From: Peteryoungia aggregata LMG 23059
Lineage (GTDB): Bacteria > Pseudomonadota > Alphaproteobacteria > Rhizobiales > Rhizobiaceae
Direction: 5' to 3'
Length of the DNA stretch: 64,000 nt
Assembly (NCBI RefSeq): GCF_030814435.1
Contig: NZ_JAUSUW010000006.1
Coordinates: 248,001-312,000, forward strand
A program made the translations under genes and the position numbers. Shown piece after piece: positions 18,925 through 27,385 of the stretch. The notes beneath the pieces were generated by a model. That model saw only the letters and a program-made list of their open reading frames with translations, had not been told where the DNA came from and did no database searches. Position 1 is the stretch's first letter. Every line of letters begins with the position of its first letter.

Positions 18925-19746
18925 TCACTGGCTGACCTTTGTGCCGAAATGACGGTCGAAGAGGGTGATCATTTCCTGCGTGCGGGCATTGCCGCTGTCG
19001 GCGCCGAGCACCACGCCGATCAGGCGGCGGTTGCCATTGCTGGCTGACGTCACGATGTTGTAGCCCGAGGCCTTGGTGTAGCCGGTCTTGATGCCCTCGG
19101 CGCCGGGATACTGCACCAGGAAGGCGTTGTGTCCACGAAACTTCATGCTGCGGAAGGTCATGCCGCGCGAGGCGAACAGCTTGTATTCCTCGGGGAAGTC
19201 GCGCAGCAGCGCCAGACCGAGGCGCGCCATGTCAGTGGCGGTCGTCACCTGGCGCGGATCGGGCAAGCCCGACGGGTTGGTGAAGACGGTGCTCGTCATG
19301 CCGAGATCGCGGGCCTTCGATGTCATCATCTGACCAAAGGCTTCCTCGGAGCCGGCCAGTTCCTCGGCGACGGCGGTTGCCGCGTCATTGGTCGACAGCA
19401 CGACCATGCCCATCACGGCTTCCTGGACGCTGATCGTGTTGCCGGCACCGATCGCGAACTTGTAGGGCTCCTTGTCATTCGCATTCTGGGAGATGGTGAG
19501 CCGCTGGTCCCAGGTGAAGCGTCCCGAATGCAGCGCCTCGAAGGTCAGGTAGAGCGTCATCATCTTCGTCAGCGACGCCGGGTAGAGCACCATGTCGGGG
19601 TTCTCCGCCTCAAGGACCGCGCCGGTCCCGGCATCCACAAGGATATGGGCGTGACCCGGCTTCTTATCTTCCGCTGTTGCAGGAGTGATGGCTGTAAGAA
19701 GGCAGGCGAGGGCGAGAACGGGCAGGCGGAGAGCGCGATTCATCAT
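18925..19746 (-). CDS. D-alanyl-D-alanine carboxypeptidase (S11 family)
   Basis: 273 residues with signal peptide (MMNRALRLPVLALACLLTAITPATA) and the serine penicillin-binding motifs in order: SLTK (SxxK), STN (SxN) and KTG. It trims the terminal D-Ala of peptidoglycan pentapeptides in the periplasm. It is shorter than E. coli PBP5 because the C-terminal PBP5_C domain and membrane anchor are absent, so it is probably soluble. It is divergent from rpsD. Confidence 0.92.
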   Translation of the reverse strand: MMNRALRLPVLALACLLTAITPATAEDKKPGHAHILVDAGTGAVLEAENPDMVLYPASLTKMMTLYLTFEALHSGRFTWDQRLTISQNANDKEPYKFAIGAGNTISVQEAVMGMVVLSTNDAATAVAEELAGSEEAFGQMMTSKARDLGMTSTVFTNPSGLPDPRQVTTATDMARLGLALLRDFPEEYKLFASRGMTFRSMKFRGHNAFLVQYPGAEGIKTGYTKASGYNIVTSASNGNRRLIGVVLGADSGNARTQEMITLFDRHFGTKVSQ

Positions 19747-19902
19747 GAAGGGCGACGGCTTCTTTCATTGAGGATGACCCGGGATAGCGGACTTGTCGGC
19801 TTCTGTCAGCCTTTGCAGGCCATCTCAGGTGTTTTTCCGCTGGAGAATGAGGGGGATTGGCTCTATTTTCTGGTCGTGAGTGTGCGATCACACCGGCCCG
19901 TG

Positions 19903-19931
19903 TTGACATTTCTTTTCCACGCCACTAATGA
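19903..19931 (+). promoter_or_regulatory. Candidate rpsD promoter
   Basis: TTGACA, 17-bp spacer, TAATGA. Predicted start near 19938, giving a leader of about 168 bases before the rpsD ATG. The leader begins almost at once with a strong hairpin. Confidence 0.6.
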
Positions 19932-19940
19932 CGCCACCAA

Positions 19941-19970
19941 CGCCGGGCCGAAACGCCCGGTGTTTGTTTT
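19941..19970 (+). promoter_or_regulatory. rpsD leader hairpin I (terminator-like)
   Basis: CGCCGGGC/GCCCGGTG stem (one wobble) with loop CGAAAC, followed by TTTGTTTTG. It looks like an intrinsic terminator, but no + strand gene precedes it, so it is best read as a leader attenuator or 5' stability element of the rpsD mRNA. Confidence 0.5.
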
Positions 19971-20017
19971 GACATGTCCCGTGGTTTTCTTCGTTCGCTA
20001 ACGTGAGAAGCCTGTCA

Positions 20018-20038
20018 GAACCTCGGAAACGGAGGTTC
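20018..20038 (+). promoter_or_regulatory. rpsD leader hairpin II
   Basis: GAACCTC/GAGGTTC, 7-base loop GGAAACG, in the middle of the rpsD leader. Confidence 0.5.
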
Positions 20039-20059
20039 AGAGGAGGGCGTGTTTCCTTA

Positions 20060-20081
20060 AGCGGTTTGGTAACAAACCGCT
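20060..20081 (+). promoter_or_regulatory. rpsD leader hairpin III with GNRA tetraloop
   Basis: Nine-bp stem AGCGGTTTG/CAAACCGCT closed by GTAA, a GNRA loop. It ends 24 bases before the rpsD ATG and just before the AGAAGGA ribosome binding site, where S4 binding could block initiation. S4 autoregulates its mRNA in other bacteria; binding here is inferred. Confidence 0.5.
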
Positions 20082-20105
20082 GTAACCTGTTGAGAAGGAA
20101 ATACG

Positions 20106-20723
20106 ATGAGCAAGCGCGCATCATCCAAGTACAAGATCGATCGCCGTATGGGCGAAAACATCTGGGGCCGTCCGAAGTCCCCAGTGAACCGCCGCGAATA
20201 CGGCCCGGGCCAGCACGGCCAGCGCCGCAAGGGTAAGCTTTCCGACTTCGGCGTGCAGCTGCGCGCCAAGCAGAAGCTGAAGGGCTACTACGGCGACATC
20301 CGCGAGAAGCAGTTCCGCGCGATCTTTGAAGAAGCCAACCGCCGCAAGGGCGACACCGGCGAAAACCTGATCGGCCTGCTTGAGTCGCGTCTGGACGCCA
20401 TCGTCTACCGCGCCAAGTTCGTACCGACCGTCTTTGCTGCCCGTCAGTTCGTCAACCACGGCCACGTTTCGGTCAACGGCGTTCGCGTCAACATCGGTTC
20501 CTACCGTTGCAAGGCCGGCGACGTCATCGAAGTTCGTCAGAAGTCGAAGCAGCTCGTGACCGTCCTCGAGTCGGTTTCGCTCGCTGAGCGCGACGTTCCT
20601 GATTACCTCGAAGTCGACCACAACAAGATGGTTGCCACCTTCGCTCGCGTTCCGGGCCTGTCGGATGTTCCGTATCCGGTCATCATGGAACCGAACCTGG
20701 TCGTCGAATTCTACTCGCGCTAA
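20106..20723 (+). CDS. rpsD: 30S ribosomal protein S4
   Basis: 205 residues. S4 nucleates 30S assembly on 16S rRNA and in several bacteria also represses its own mRNA. The S4 N-terminal region ([15 protein letters not shown]) and S4 RNA-binding domain ([34 protein letters not shown]) are intact. It lies alone, as is common in rhizobia, not in an alpha operon. AGAAGGAA precedes ATG 20106, and a strong terminator follows. Confidence 0.98.
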   Translation: MSKRASSKYKIDRRMGENIWGRPKSPVNRREYGPGQHGQRRKGKLSDFGVQLRAKQKLKGYYGDIREKQFRAIFEEANRRKGDTGENLIGLLESRLDAIVYRAKFVPTVFAARQFVNHGHVSVNGVRVNIGSYRCKAGDVIEVRQKSKQLVTVLESVSLAERDVPDYLEVDHNKMVATFARVPGLSDVPYPVIMEPNLVVEFYSR

Positions 20724-20746
20724 TTGCTTGCGAGACGGATTTGTGG

Positions 20747-20772
20747 AAAGCCGCCCCTCGGGGCGGCTTTTT
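20747..20772 (+). terminator. Intrinsic terminator after rpsD
   Basis: AAAGCCGCCC/GGGCGGCTTT stem with a CTCG loop and a run of five T at 20768-20772. Confidence 0.85.
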
Positions 20773-20836
20773 CTGTTTGCAGTGCAGCGCGGACCGAAGA
20801 AGATGGCGCCGCACGTGATCGGGTAAGGGGAATGAG

Positions 20837-21763
20837 ATGGATCTGCAGCGGATCGCCGAGGAGATCGTCAGCGCGCTTGAGCCGCGCCTCGGTGAAGGCA
20901 AGGTGGCCGACTATATTCCGGAGCTCGCACGGGTTGACCCTAAGCAGTTCGGTATCGCGATCACCACTGTCGACGGTCAGACCTACAAGGCTGGCCATGC
21001 GGACACGGCCTTTTCGATCCAGAGCATTTCCAAGGTCTTCATGCTGACGCTGGCACTCGGCAAGGCGGGCGAATCGATCTGGAAGCGCGTCGGTCGTGAG
21101 CCGTCGGGCTCCTCCTTCAACTCGATCGTCCAGCTCGAACACGAGCACGGCATCCCGCGTAACCCCTTCATCAATGCCGGTGCGATCGTTGTCACCGACA
21201 TGGTTCTGGCCGGCCATGCGCCGCGCGAGGCAATCGGCGAATATCTGCGTTTCATGCGTTATCTCGCCGATGACGAGACGCTGTCGATCGACGAGAAAGT
21301 GGCGCAGTCGGAGCAGCGGACCGGTTACCGGAATTTCGCGCTCGCGAATTTCATGCGCGGCTTCGGCAATCTCGACCATCCGGTCGAGCACACGCTCGGC
21401 GTCTATTTCCACCAATGCGCGCTGGCGCTCTCCTGCGTCCAGCTTTCCCATGCAGGCCTGTTCCTCGCCAACAGGGGCACCAATCCGCTGACCGGCTTTT
21501 CCGTTGTCTCGCCGAAGCGGGCGCGGCGCATCAATGCCCTGATGCTGATGTGCGGCCACTATGACGGCTCGGGCGATTTCGCCTATCAGGTCGGTCTGCC
21601 GGGCAAGTCCGGCGTTGGAGGCGGCATCCTTGCGGTGGCGCCTGGCAAGGCCTCGATTGCGGTCTGGTCGCCGGGTCTCAACAAGGTCGGCAATTCCGCG
21701 CTCGGCTCGGCTGCGCTCGAAATGCTGGCCACCCGCACCGGCTGGTCGGTGTTCGGGACTTGA
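20837..21763 (+). CDS. glsA: Glutaminase
   Basis: 308 residues, serine-dependent beta-lactamase-fold glutaminase that turns glutamine into glutamate and ammonia. The SxxK catalytic pair is at residues 63-66 (SISK, within [10 protein letters not shown]), with NPFINAGAI and the [12 protein letters not shown] loop typical of the family. AAGGGG precedes ATG 20837. It may be co-transcribed with ttcA 57 bases downstream. Role in acid tolerance or nitrogen balance is known in other bacteria, not shown here. Confidence 0.95.
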   Translation: MDLQRIAEEIVSALEPRLGEGKVADYIPELARVDPKQFGIAITTVDGQTYKAGHADTAFSIQSISKVFMLTLALGKAGESIWKRVGREPSGSSFNSIVQLEHEHGIPRNPFINAGAIVVTDMVLAGHAPREAIGEYLRFMRYLADDETLSIDEKVAQSEQRTGYRNFALANFMRGFGNLDHPVEHTLGVYFHQCALALSCVQLSHAGLFLANRGTNPLTGFSVVSPKRARRINALMLMCGHYDGSGDFAYQVGLPGKSGVGGGILAVAPGKASIAVWSPGLNKVGNSALGSAALEMLATRTGWSVFGT

Positions 21764-21820
21764 TCTTCAAGCCTGCAGCAGGCATTGCAGAGCCAATTGC
21801 CGCTGAGACCGGAGCCGAAG

Positions 21821-22720
21821 ATGAACCTCGTCAACACGATCGACAGCCAGGATGCCGCTATCCTTGAGGGTGAGGACGAGCTTGACCTTTCGGGCGTGCA
21901 TCCGGTTTTCGCCAAGGCGCCGCGTTCGGTCTCGTTCAACAAGCTGCGCAAGCGTCTCATCCGCCAGGTGCGCCAGGCCATATCCGACTTCGACATGCTG
22001 AAGGGCCAGAAGCGCTGGCTGGTCGGTCTGTCGGGCGGCAAGGACAGCTACGGCCTGCTCGCCGTCTTGCTCGACCTGCAATGGCGCGGGCTTCTGCCCG
22101 TTGAACTCATCGCCTGCAATCTCGACCAGGGGCAGCCGAATTTCCCGAAGCATATCCTGCCTGAATATCTGGCCTCGATCGGCGTCAAGCATCGTATCGA
22201 GTATCGCGACACCTATTCGATCGTGAAGGAGAAGGTGCCGAGCGGCGGCACCTATTGCTCGCTCTGTTCGCGGCTTCGGCGCGGCAATCTCTACCGGATC
22301 GCCCGCGAAGAGGGTTGCGACGCGCTGGTGCTCGGCCATCACCGCGAGGATATCCTCGAAACCTTCTTCATGAACTTCTTCCACGGCGGCCGTCTCTCGG
22401 CCATGCCGGCAAAGCTCTTGAACGATGAGAAGGATCTCTTTGTGCTCCGTCCGCTGGCTTACGCCGCGGAAGAGGATATGGCCCGTTTCGCCCAGGCAAT
22501 GGAGTTCCCGATCATCCCCTGCGACCTCTGCGGTTCGCAGGACGGCCTTCAGCGCAATGCGATGAAGGAGATGCTGGCCGGGATCGAAGCAAAAATGCCG
22601 GGCCGCAAGGATGCGATGCTGCGCGCACTTGCCCATGTCGATCCCTCGCATCTGCTCGATCCGAAGCTCTTCGATTTTGCCGGTCTCGCTGTCACCAAGC
22701 CGTCACAGACTGAGGCGTAA
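21821..22720 (+). CDS. ttcA: tRNA 2-thiocytidine(32) synthetase
   Basis: 299 residues. Fe-S-dependent thiolase that makes s2C at tRNA position 32. The PP-loop is SGGKDS at residues 71-76, and the cluster cysteines are Cys146/Cys149 (CSLC) and the CDLC motif near residue 238. GGAG precedes ATG 21821; a longer TTG-started frame (21785) has no better site. A stem (GCCGAT/ATCGGC, 22733-22748) without a U-tract follows. Confidence 0.94.
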   Translation: MNLVNTIDSQDAAILEGEDELDLSGVHPVFAKAPRSVSFNKLRKRLIRQVRQAISDFDMLKGQKRWLVGLSGGKDSYGLLAVLLDLQWRGLLPVELIACNLDQGQPNFPKHILPEYLASIGVKHRIEYRDTYSIVKEKVPSGGTYCSLCSRLRRGNLYRIAREEGCDALVLGHHREDILETFFMNFFHGGRLSAMPAKLLNDEKDLFVLRPLAYAAEEDMARFAQAMEFPIIPCDLCGSQDGLQRNAMKEMLAGIEAKMPGRKDAMLRALAHVDPSHLLDPKLFDFAGLAVTKPSQTEA

Positions 22721-22856
22721 GAACTGCCGCGCGCCGATTGCCATCGGCTCGTCGGATGGCGTCCTTCGGCGCGCAGACAGGGAGCGCGGGGCTCTGCGGG
22801 TTCGCAGCGCTGTGCCACGGCTGTGTCCTCGTTGATAGTGAAAACGGACTGACCGC

Positions 22857-23684
22857 ATGTTTACCGATCATGACCTCGCCCAGGTTCTCGACCTCGTCAG
22901 GCTCGCCGGAGAAAGGGAGATTTTCCCGAGGTTTCGGCGCTTCGATGCCCCGGATGTGGTTGAAAAGAAGTCGTCGATCGATCTGGTCACCGACGCGGAC
23001 CTGAAGACGGAAGCCTATCTCACGACGGAGCTTCTTGCCCGCTGGCCCGGCGCGGTCGTCGTCGGTGAGGAGGCGTGCGAGGGCAATCCGGGCCTCATTG
23101 GTGCGCTTGCTGACGCCGAACTGGCCTTTGTGATCGACCCCGTGGACGGAACATTCAATTTTCAGGCGGGATTACCGGTCTTCGGCACAAATGTCGCTGT
23201 TGTCAGGCGAGGTGAAACGATCGGTGCTTTGATCCATGACAGCGTGTTGGGTGACACGCTCCTGGCGATCAAGGGGGCAGGGGCACGCTGGCTGAGACCT
23301 GGTGGAGCGGAGGCCGGGATACGCGTTGCTGCGCCGACGGAACTCTCGAGGATGGTGGGCACCATTTCGATCAATGACATCAGCCAGGAAGAGCGTCGGC
23401 GGATCGCGGGCAATCTGGCGCAAACCAGGATGGCCTTCGCCTATAACTGCTCTGCCTACGAATATTGGCTTGTGGCGACAGGAAAGGTCCATTTCATCGG
23501 ACACCACAAGCTGATGCCATGGGACCATCTCGCTGGCGTGCTGCTTCATCAGGAGGCCGGCGGCGTGACGAAGAAATTCGACGGCTCTCCCTATCTGCCG
23601 GGAGAGACGACCGGGGGAATTCTCAGCGCACCGGATCAAGAGAGCTGGGACATGATTCTTTCGAGGGTTGTGATGGCGGGATGA
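22857..23684 (+). CDS. Inositol monophosphatase family protein (copy 1)
   Basis: 275 residues of the Mg-dependent IMPase/FBPase fold. Metal ligands are visible as VVGEEA, IDPVDGTFNF and WDHLAG (the WDxxAG motif with one extra residue), with KFDGSPYLPGETTGG near the end. Substrates in the family include inositol phosphates, histidinol phosphate and PAP, so the substrate is open. A close paralogue at 26496 shares the unusual KLMPWDHL..QEAG..FDGSPYLP..TTGG block, and both are followed by a membrane hydrolase paralogue. Confidence 0.85.
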   Translation: MFTDHDLAQVLDLVRLAGEREIFPRFRRFDAPDVVEKKSSIDLVTDADLKTEAYLTTELLARWPGAVVVGEEACEGNPGLIGALADAELAFVIDPVDGTFNFQAGLPVFGTNVAVVRRGETIGALIHDSVLGDTLLAIKGAGARWLRPGGAEAGIRVAAPTELSRMVGTISINDISQEERRRIAGNLAQTRMAFAYNCSAYEYWLVATGKVHFIGHHKLMPWDHLAGVLLHQEAGGVTKKFDGSPYLPGETTGGILSAPDQESWDMILSRVVMAG

Positions 23685-23908
23685 GGTGATCGCCTAGGCG
23701 ATGCCATCCTTCACGCCATGCTCCGTTGCAGAAATCCCGACAGGCCAATGATTGCCACGGCATTTTTTGACAAGACACAGGAAATCTCAGTATTTCCGAA
23801 AGTGCTTGCGACTTTGACTGGACTGTCCATCCGCCATCTTGCAGATTAGCGACCGAAGGGATGCCGTGATCTTCGGGGCCGGCGTGGGGAATGCGTGTGG
23901 GAGTTTGG

Positions 23909-25117
23909 ATGTCTGGGTTCACTCAGCCTCCGGTGACGCGGCGCGCCGTGTTTCTCGTCGGGGGGTACGAGCGCAATGATGCGGCCGGCTTCTTTCGGCG
24001 TATCCGTCGCGAGCTTGAGCGGTTCCGGAGCTGCTGGTCCGTGGGAGCCGAGTTGGCGGAGCCGCAGTCACTGGCTGGCGGTATCGCTGCGACGGCGGCA
24101 GCCGACTATCACGGTTTGGATGGCAGCTGCCGGTCGGAGCTCACCTTTCTCAGTTTCGACGATATCGTACGACGTGACGGTGCGCGGCCCTTTGCCATGC
24201 GGCTCTTTGCCTACATCGTCGCTTTTGGGGACTATGTCTTCAGCGGCACGATGTTCCGCTTTTTCCACGCCAATTGGCGCTTCGCCCTCTATTTTCTGTA
24301 TCCGATGGTTGTGCTTGCAGCGTCTGCCTGGCTCGGCACGCTGGCCTACCGACTTGTCGCCAGCCTTATGTTTCCGGGCGCATCTGTCTTGGCGGCTGTG
24401 GTCGGTCTGTTGATTGCCGTGGTTTTCGGACGCTATATCGGGCGGCGCTATTTCGTTTTCCACCTCATGGATCTCTGGTCTTTCAGTCGTGAGCACCTGC
24501 GTTGCAGACGTCCCGAGATGGATGAGCGCATCGACGCATGGGCGGCGCTGATTGCCGAGCGCACAGCGGCTGCCCCCTATGATGAGGTTTTGCTGGTCGG
24601 TCATTCGACGGGTGGCGCGATCATCCTCGACGTCGCGGATCGGCTGGTGCAGCGACTTGGGTCGGAAGACAGGAAAATCGACTTCACCCTGCTTACTATC
24701 GGCTCCACGTCACTGAAGATTGCCCTGCATCCGGCGGCTGTCCGTGCGCGGGCGCGGCTCGAAACCCTCGCGCAGCATCAATCCATCAGGTGGATCGAGT
24801 TTCAGGCGCTGACCGACATCATCAATTTTTACAAATGCGACCCCTTTCGCATGGCCGGCCTTTCGCATGACCGGGCTGATGCCTTTCCGCGGATGTTTCA
24901 GGTGCGGTTTCGAGAGATGTTGCAGCCTGAGGCCTACAAGCGGATCAAGCGCAATTTCTTCCGGGTCCATTACCAGTTCATTTCGGCCAACAGCCGGTGC
25001 TATTTCTATGATTTCCTGATGATCTGCTGTGGTACGAGACGGCTGGAGGCGGTCGCTCCCGACCGGTTGCCCCTGTCTCCGGCAGTGACTTGCAAGCAGA
25101 CGGAGTTGACGACGTGA
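23909..25117 (+). CDS. Membrane protein with alpha/beta-hydrolase nucleophile motif (copy 1)
   Basis: 402 residues, family not recognised. Two hydrophobic helices (about 124-148 and 152-175) sit inside a soluble protein, and the nucleophile elbow VGHSTGG is at residues 230-236 after a buried beta strand (YDEVLL). Later conserved pieces are WIEFQALTDIINFYKCDP (296-312) and RFREML...FFRVHYQF (about 332-357). A second gene (29503-30669) shares all of these. GGGAG supports ATG 23909 over ATG 23891. The stop overlaps the start of an ICMT-like methyltransferase (GTGA), so the pair is translated together. An esterase or lipase acting at the inner membrane is the simplest inference. Confidence 0.7.
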   Translation: MSGFTQPPVTRRAVFLVGGYERNDAAGFFRRIRRELERFRSCWSVGAELAEPQSLAGGIAATAAADYHGLDGSCRSELTFLSFDDIVRRDGARPFAMRLFAYIVAFGDYVFSGTMFRFFHANWRFALYFLYPMVVLAASAWLGTLAYRLVASLMFPGASVLAAVVGLLIAVVFGRYIGRRYFVFHLMDLWSFSREHLRCRRPEMDERIDAWAALIAERTAAAPYDEVLLVGHSTGGAIILDVADRLVQRLGSEDRKIDFTLLTIGSTSLKIALHPAAVRARARLETLAQHQSIRWIEFQALTDIINFYKCDPFRMAGLSHDRADAFPRMFQVRFREMLQPEAYKRIKRNFFRVHYQFISANSRCYFYDFLMICCGTRRLEAVAPDRLPLSPAVTCKQTELTT

Positions 25118-25695
25118 CAAGACTGACCTTCGTGCTCTGGGCGCTTATGCTGGCGAGCTGGTGCGCCATGCGTTATCCCGCAATGCGCCGGGCCCGGCGA
25201 CAGAAGACGGCCATCGACAAGCGCACGGCGCTGGACATGTCGCTCCTCGGTTTCTGCGTTCTCGGGCTTGTCGTCATGCCGATCGCCTGGCGTCTCGGTG
25301 CGCTGCAGGGGATTGCTGATCGTGATCAGGGCCTACTGCTGCTGATCGCGGGATTGCTTGCTGGGGTCGCGTTTCTGTGGCTGTTCCGGCGCAGCCACAA
25401 GGATCTCGGCAAGAACTGGTCGGTGACGCTCGAGGTGCGCGAAGGACATCAGCTGGTCACGCAGGGCGTCTATGCCCATGTTCGGCATCCGATGTATGCC
25501 TCGTTCCTTCTCTGGGGTGTGACGCAAGCCTTGCTCATCCCGAACTGGATCGCGGGGCTTGCTGGTCTTGTTGCGGTCATCGCGCTCTATGCCTCAAGGC
25601 AGTCAAAGGAAGAGGCGATGATGCGCCAGACCTTCGGTGCCGAATATGATGCCTATTGCGCGCGGACCAGCCGCCTGGTCCCCGGTATCTTCTAA
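25114..25695 (+). CDS. Isoprenylcysteine carboxyl methyltransferase-like membrane protein
   Basis: 193 residues with four to five hydrophobic helices and the ICMT/NnrU-type C-terminal block LVTQGVYAHVRHPMYASFLLWG followed by EEAMMRQTFGAEYDAYCARTSRLVPGIF. The HvRHPxYxs and E..M...FG..Y.aY motifs bind SAM and substrate in this superfamily. Bacterial members methylate small lipophilic or protein substrates; the target is unknown. GTG 25114 has GGAG upstream and overlaps the preceding stop by four bases, a strong hint that it works with the membrane hydrolase. Confidence 0.8.
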   Translation: MTRLTFVLWALMLASWCAMRYPAMRRARRQKTAIDKRTALDMSLLGFCVLGLVVMPIAWRLGALQGIADRDQGLLLLIAGLLAGVAFLWLFRRSHKDLGKNWSVTLEVREGHQLVTQGVYAHVRHPMYASFLLWGVTQALLIPNWIAGLAGLVAVIALYASRQSKEEAMMRQTFGAEYDAYCARTSRLVPGIF

Positions 25696-25701
25696 GGTCG
25701 A

Positions 25702-26319
25702 TCAGCGCCGCTTGAGCGCGCGCGAAATTTCCTTCAGTGCGCGGGCATGCAAGGCCGGGTTCTTTTCGACGTTGAAGTGGCCAATCCCCTTGATGGCGTC
25801 GTCTCCCTCCCGGAGGTTTATGTTGGCCAGTTCACCCTTGAAGCCCGGCGCCGGTGTGACCGGTGACCAGATCGCCTCGCCGCCTGTGTAGAAGTTCAGC
25901 GTCTTCTTGACGTTGCCGGGGACCGGGCCCTTGCCCGTCGGATCGAAGCTAATGATCAGGGCCACAGGGATCTTCATAGGCTGCAGGGCGCTCGCGATTG
26001 CAAAGGTGATATCGGCACCGAGAGAATGGCCGACGAGCACGATAGGGCGTTGCTGCTTCGTTGCGCGATAGCGCTCGGCAATCTTCTTGGCGAAGAGATC
26101 GGCTTTCGGCAGGGACAGCACCTCTGCCTTGATTCCTTCGGCATGGAGCGACTTGCCCAGTGTGTCGAGGCCCGTCGAGAAGATGTTGGCGAAGCCCCGG
26201 AACAGGTAGACCTGACCATTCATCACCTTCTGTTGCCGGCGTGTGGCCGCGGCGGCAGGCAGGACGGAGGCAGCGAGGGAGAGGGTTGCTGTCGTGAGGA
26301 AGGCACGCCGGGAAAGCAT
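25702..26319 (-). CDS. Exported alpha/beta hydrolase (Tat-type signal)
   Basis: 205 residues. The N-terminus MLSRRAFLTTATLSLAAS carries SRRAFL, a twin-arginine-like motif, then an Ala-rich cleavage region. The hydrolase elbow is GHSLG, with DPTGKG and GHFNVE as possible Asp and His regions. Family resembles small thioesterase/lipase-like proteins. It lies convergent with the methyltransferase, six bases between stops. Substrate unknown; periplasmic location inferred from the signal. Confidence 0.72.
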   Translation of the reverse strand: MLSRRAFLTTATLSLAASVLPAAAATRRQQKVMNGQVYLFRGFANIFSTGLDTLGKSLHAEGIKAEVLSLPKADLFAKKIAERYRATKQQRPIVLVGHSLGADITFAIASALQPMKIPVALIISFDPTGKGPVPGNVKKTLNFYTGGEAIWSPVTPAPGFKGELANINLREGDDAIKGIGHFNVEKNPALHARALKEISRALKRR

Positions 26320-26495
26320 GATGCTGTAAGGCTCCGTGAAACGGTTTTTTCGAAATAATGCATTTTTGCCGAGGCCAGACAACCATCATCGCGCAGGCTG
26401 GGCTCTATACTTGGCCGTCATGATCCGGCTAGAAGAGGCGGGCGCCGAATGGCGCCTTCGCCCGCTTCGAAAACAGCCGATACCGGAGAGATTTC

Positions 26496-27323
26496 ATGAC
26501 CGCTGCCATCGACATCGCCGCCCTTGCCAATCTCCTGCAGGAGGCCGCCGTCGAGGAGATCCTGCCGCGCTTCCGCAATCTGGGGGATGGCGACATCAGG
26601 ATGAAGACGGAGGCGATCGATCTCGTCACCGAGGCCGATGAGGCAGCCGAGCGTGTCATCCGCAAGGGCATCGAGAGCCTGATGCCCGATGCGCTGTTCG
26701 TGGGGGAGGAGGCCGTTGCGGCTGATCCGGCATTGCTCGATCGGGTGAAGGGCGCCGATTTGGCGGTGATCGTGGATCCGATCGACGGGACCTTCAATTT
26801 TGCGTCGGGCCTGACATTGTTCGGCATGATCCTCGCCGTCGTGTCCAAGGGGGAAACGATCGGCGGCGTGATCTACGACCCCGTCGGCAATGATTGGGCT
26901 CTCGTCGAGAAGGGCTCTGGCGCCTGGCTGTGCCGGCCGGATGGCTCTCAGGAGCAGATGCAGATGCGGCCGAGCGGCCCGCTCGAGCAGATGATCGGGA
27001 TTGCCAATACGGGCTTCTTCGACATCGAGACCCGCCGAAAAATCCTCTCCAACCTGGCGGAAGTGCGCCTCTTCACCAGCTATCGCTGTGCCGCGCATGA
27101 ATACCGCCTGCTCGGTCAGGGGCACATGGACTTTGCCATGTACAACAAGCTGATGCCTTGGGACCATCTGACCGGTGCGTTGATGATGCAGGAGGCGGGC
27201 GCGCATGTGGCTCGCTTCGACGGATCGCCCTATCTGCCGCATCATACGACGGGTGGGCTTCTCATCGCGTCCGATCCCGATGCCTGGCAGGAGTTGCGAG
27301 AGCGGATCTTCACCGTTGATTGA
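26496..27323 (+). CDS. Inositol monophosphatase family protein (copy 2)
   Basis: 275 residues, the same length as copy 1. Metal motifs FVGEEA, VDPIDGTFNF and WDHLTG are intact, with RFDGSPYLPHHTTGG near the end. Shared unusual blocks with copy 1 show descent from one ancestor, but the proteins have diverged elsewhere, so substrates may differ. GGAGAG precedes ATG 26496. It is followed by a strong bidirectional terminator. Confidence 0.87.
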   Translation: MTAAIDIAALANLLQEAAVEEILPRFRNLGDGDIRMKTEAIDLVTEADEAAERVIRKGIESLMPDALFVGEEAVAADPALLDRVKGADLAVIVDPIDGTFNFASGLTLFGMILAVVSKGETIGGVIYDPVGNDWALVEKGSGAWLCRPDGSQEQMQMRPSGPLEQMIGIANTGFFDIETRRKILSNLAEVRLFTSYRCAAHEYRLLGQGHMDFAMYNKLMPWDHLTGALMMQEAGAHVARFDGSPYLPHHTTGGLLIASDPDAWQELRERIFTVD

Positions 27324-27331
27324 TCAAAGAG

Positions 27332-27360
27332 AAAGGCCCGGCATCGACCGGGCCTTTCTT
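27332..27360. terminator. Bidirectional intrinsic terminator
   Basis: AAAGGCCCGG/CCGGGCCTTT stem, loop CATCGA, T-rich on both sides (CTTTCTTG forward, TTTCTCTTTG reverse). It serves the IMPase gene and the convergent MFS gene. Confidence 0.85.
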
Positions 27361-27385
27361 GTATCGGACTGCTGCAGACGCTCGC

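Noticed and set aside
22721..22856. suhB-type sRNA before the first IMPase gene
   Set aside because: The region between ttcA and the IMPase lacks the anti-SD pyrimidine motif and a terminal stem with U-tract; only a short stem without T-run is present.
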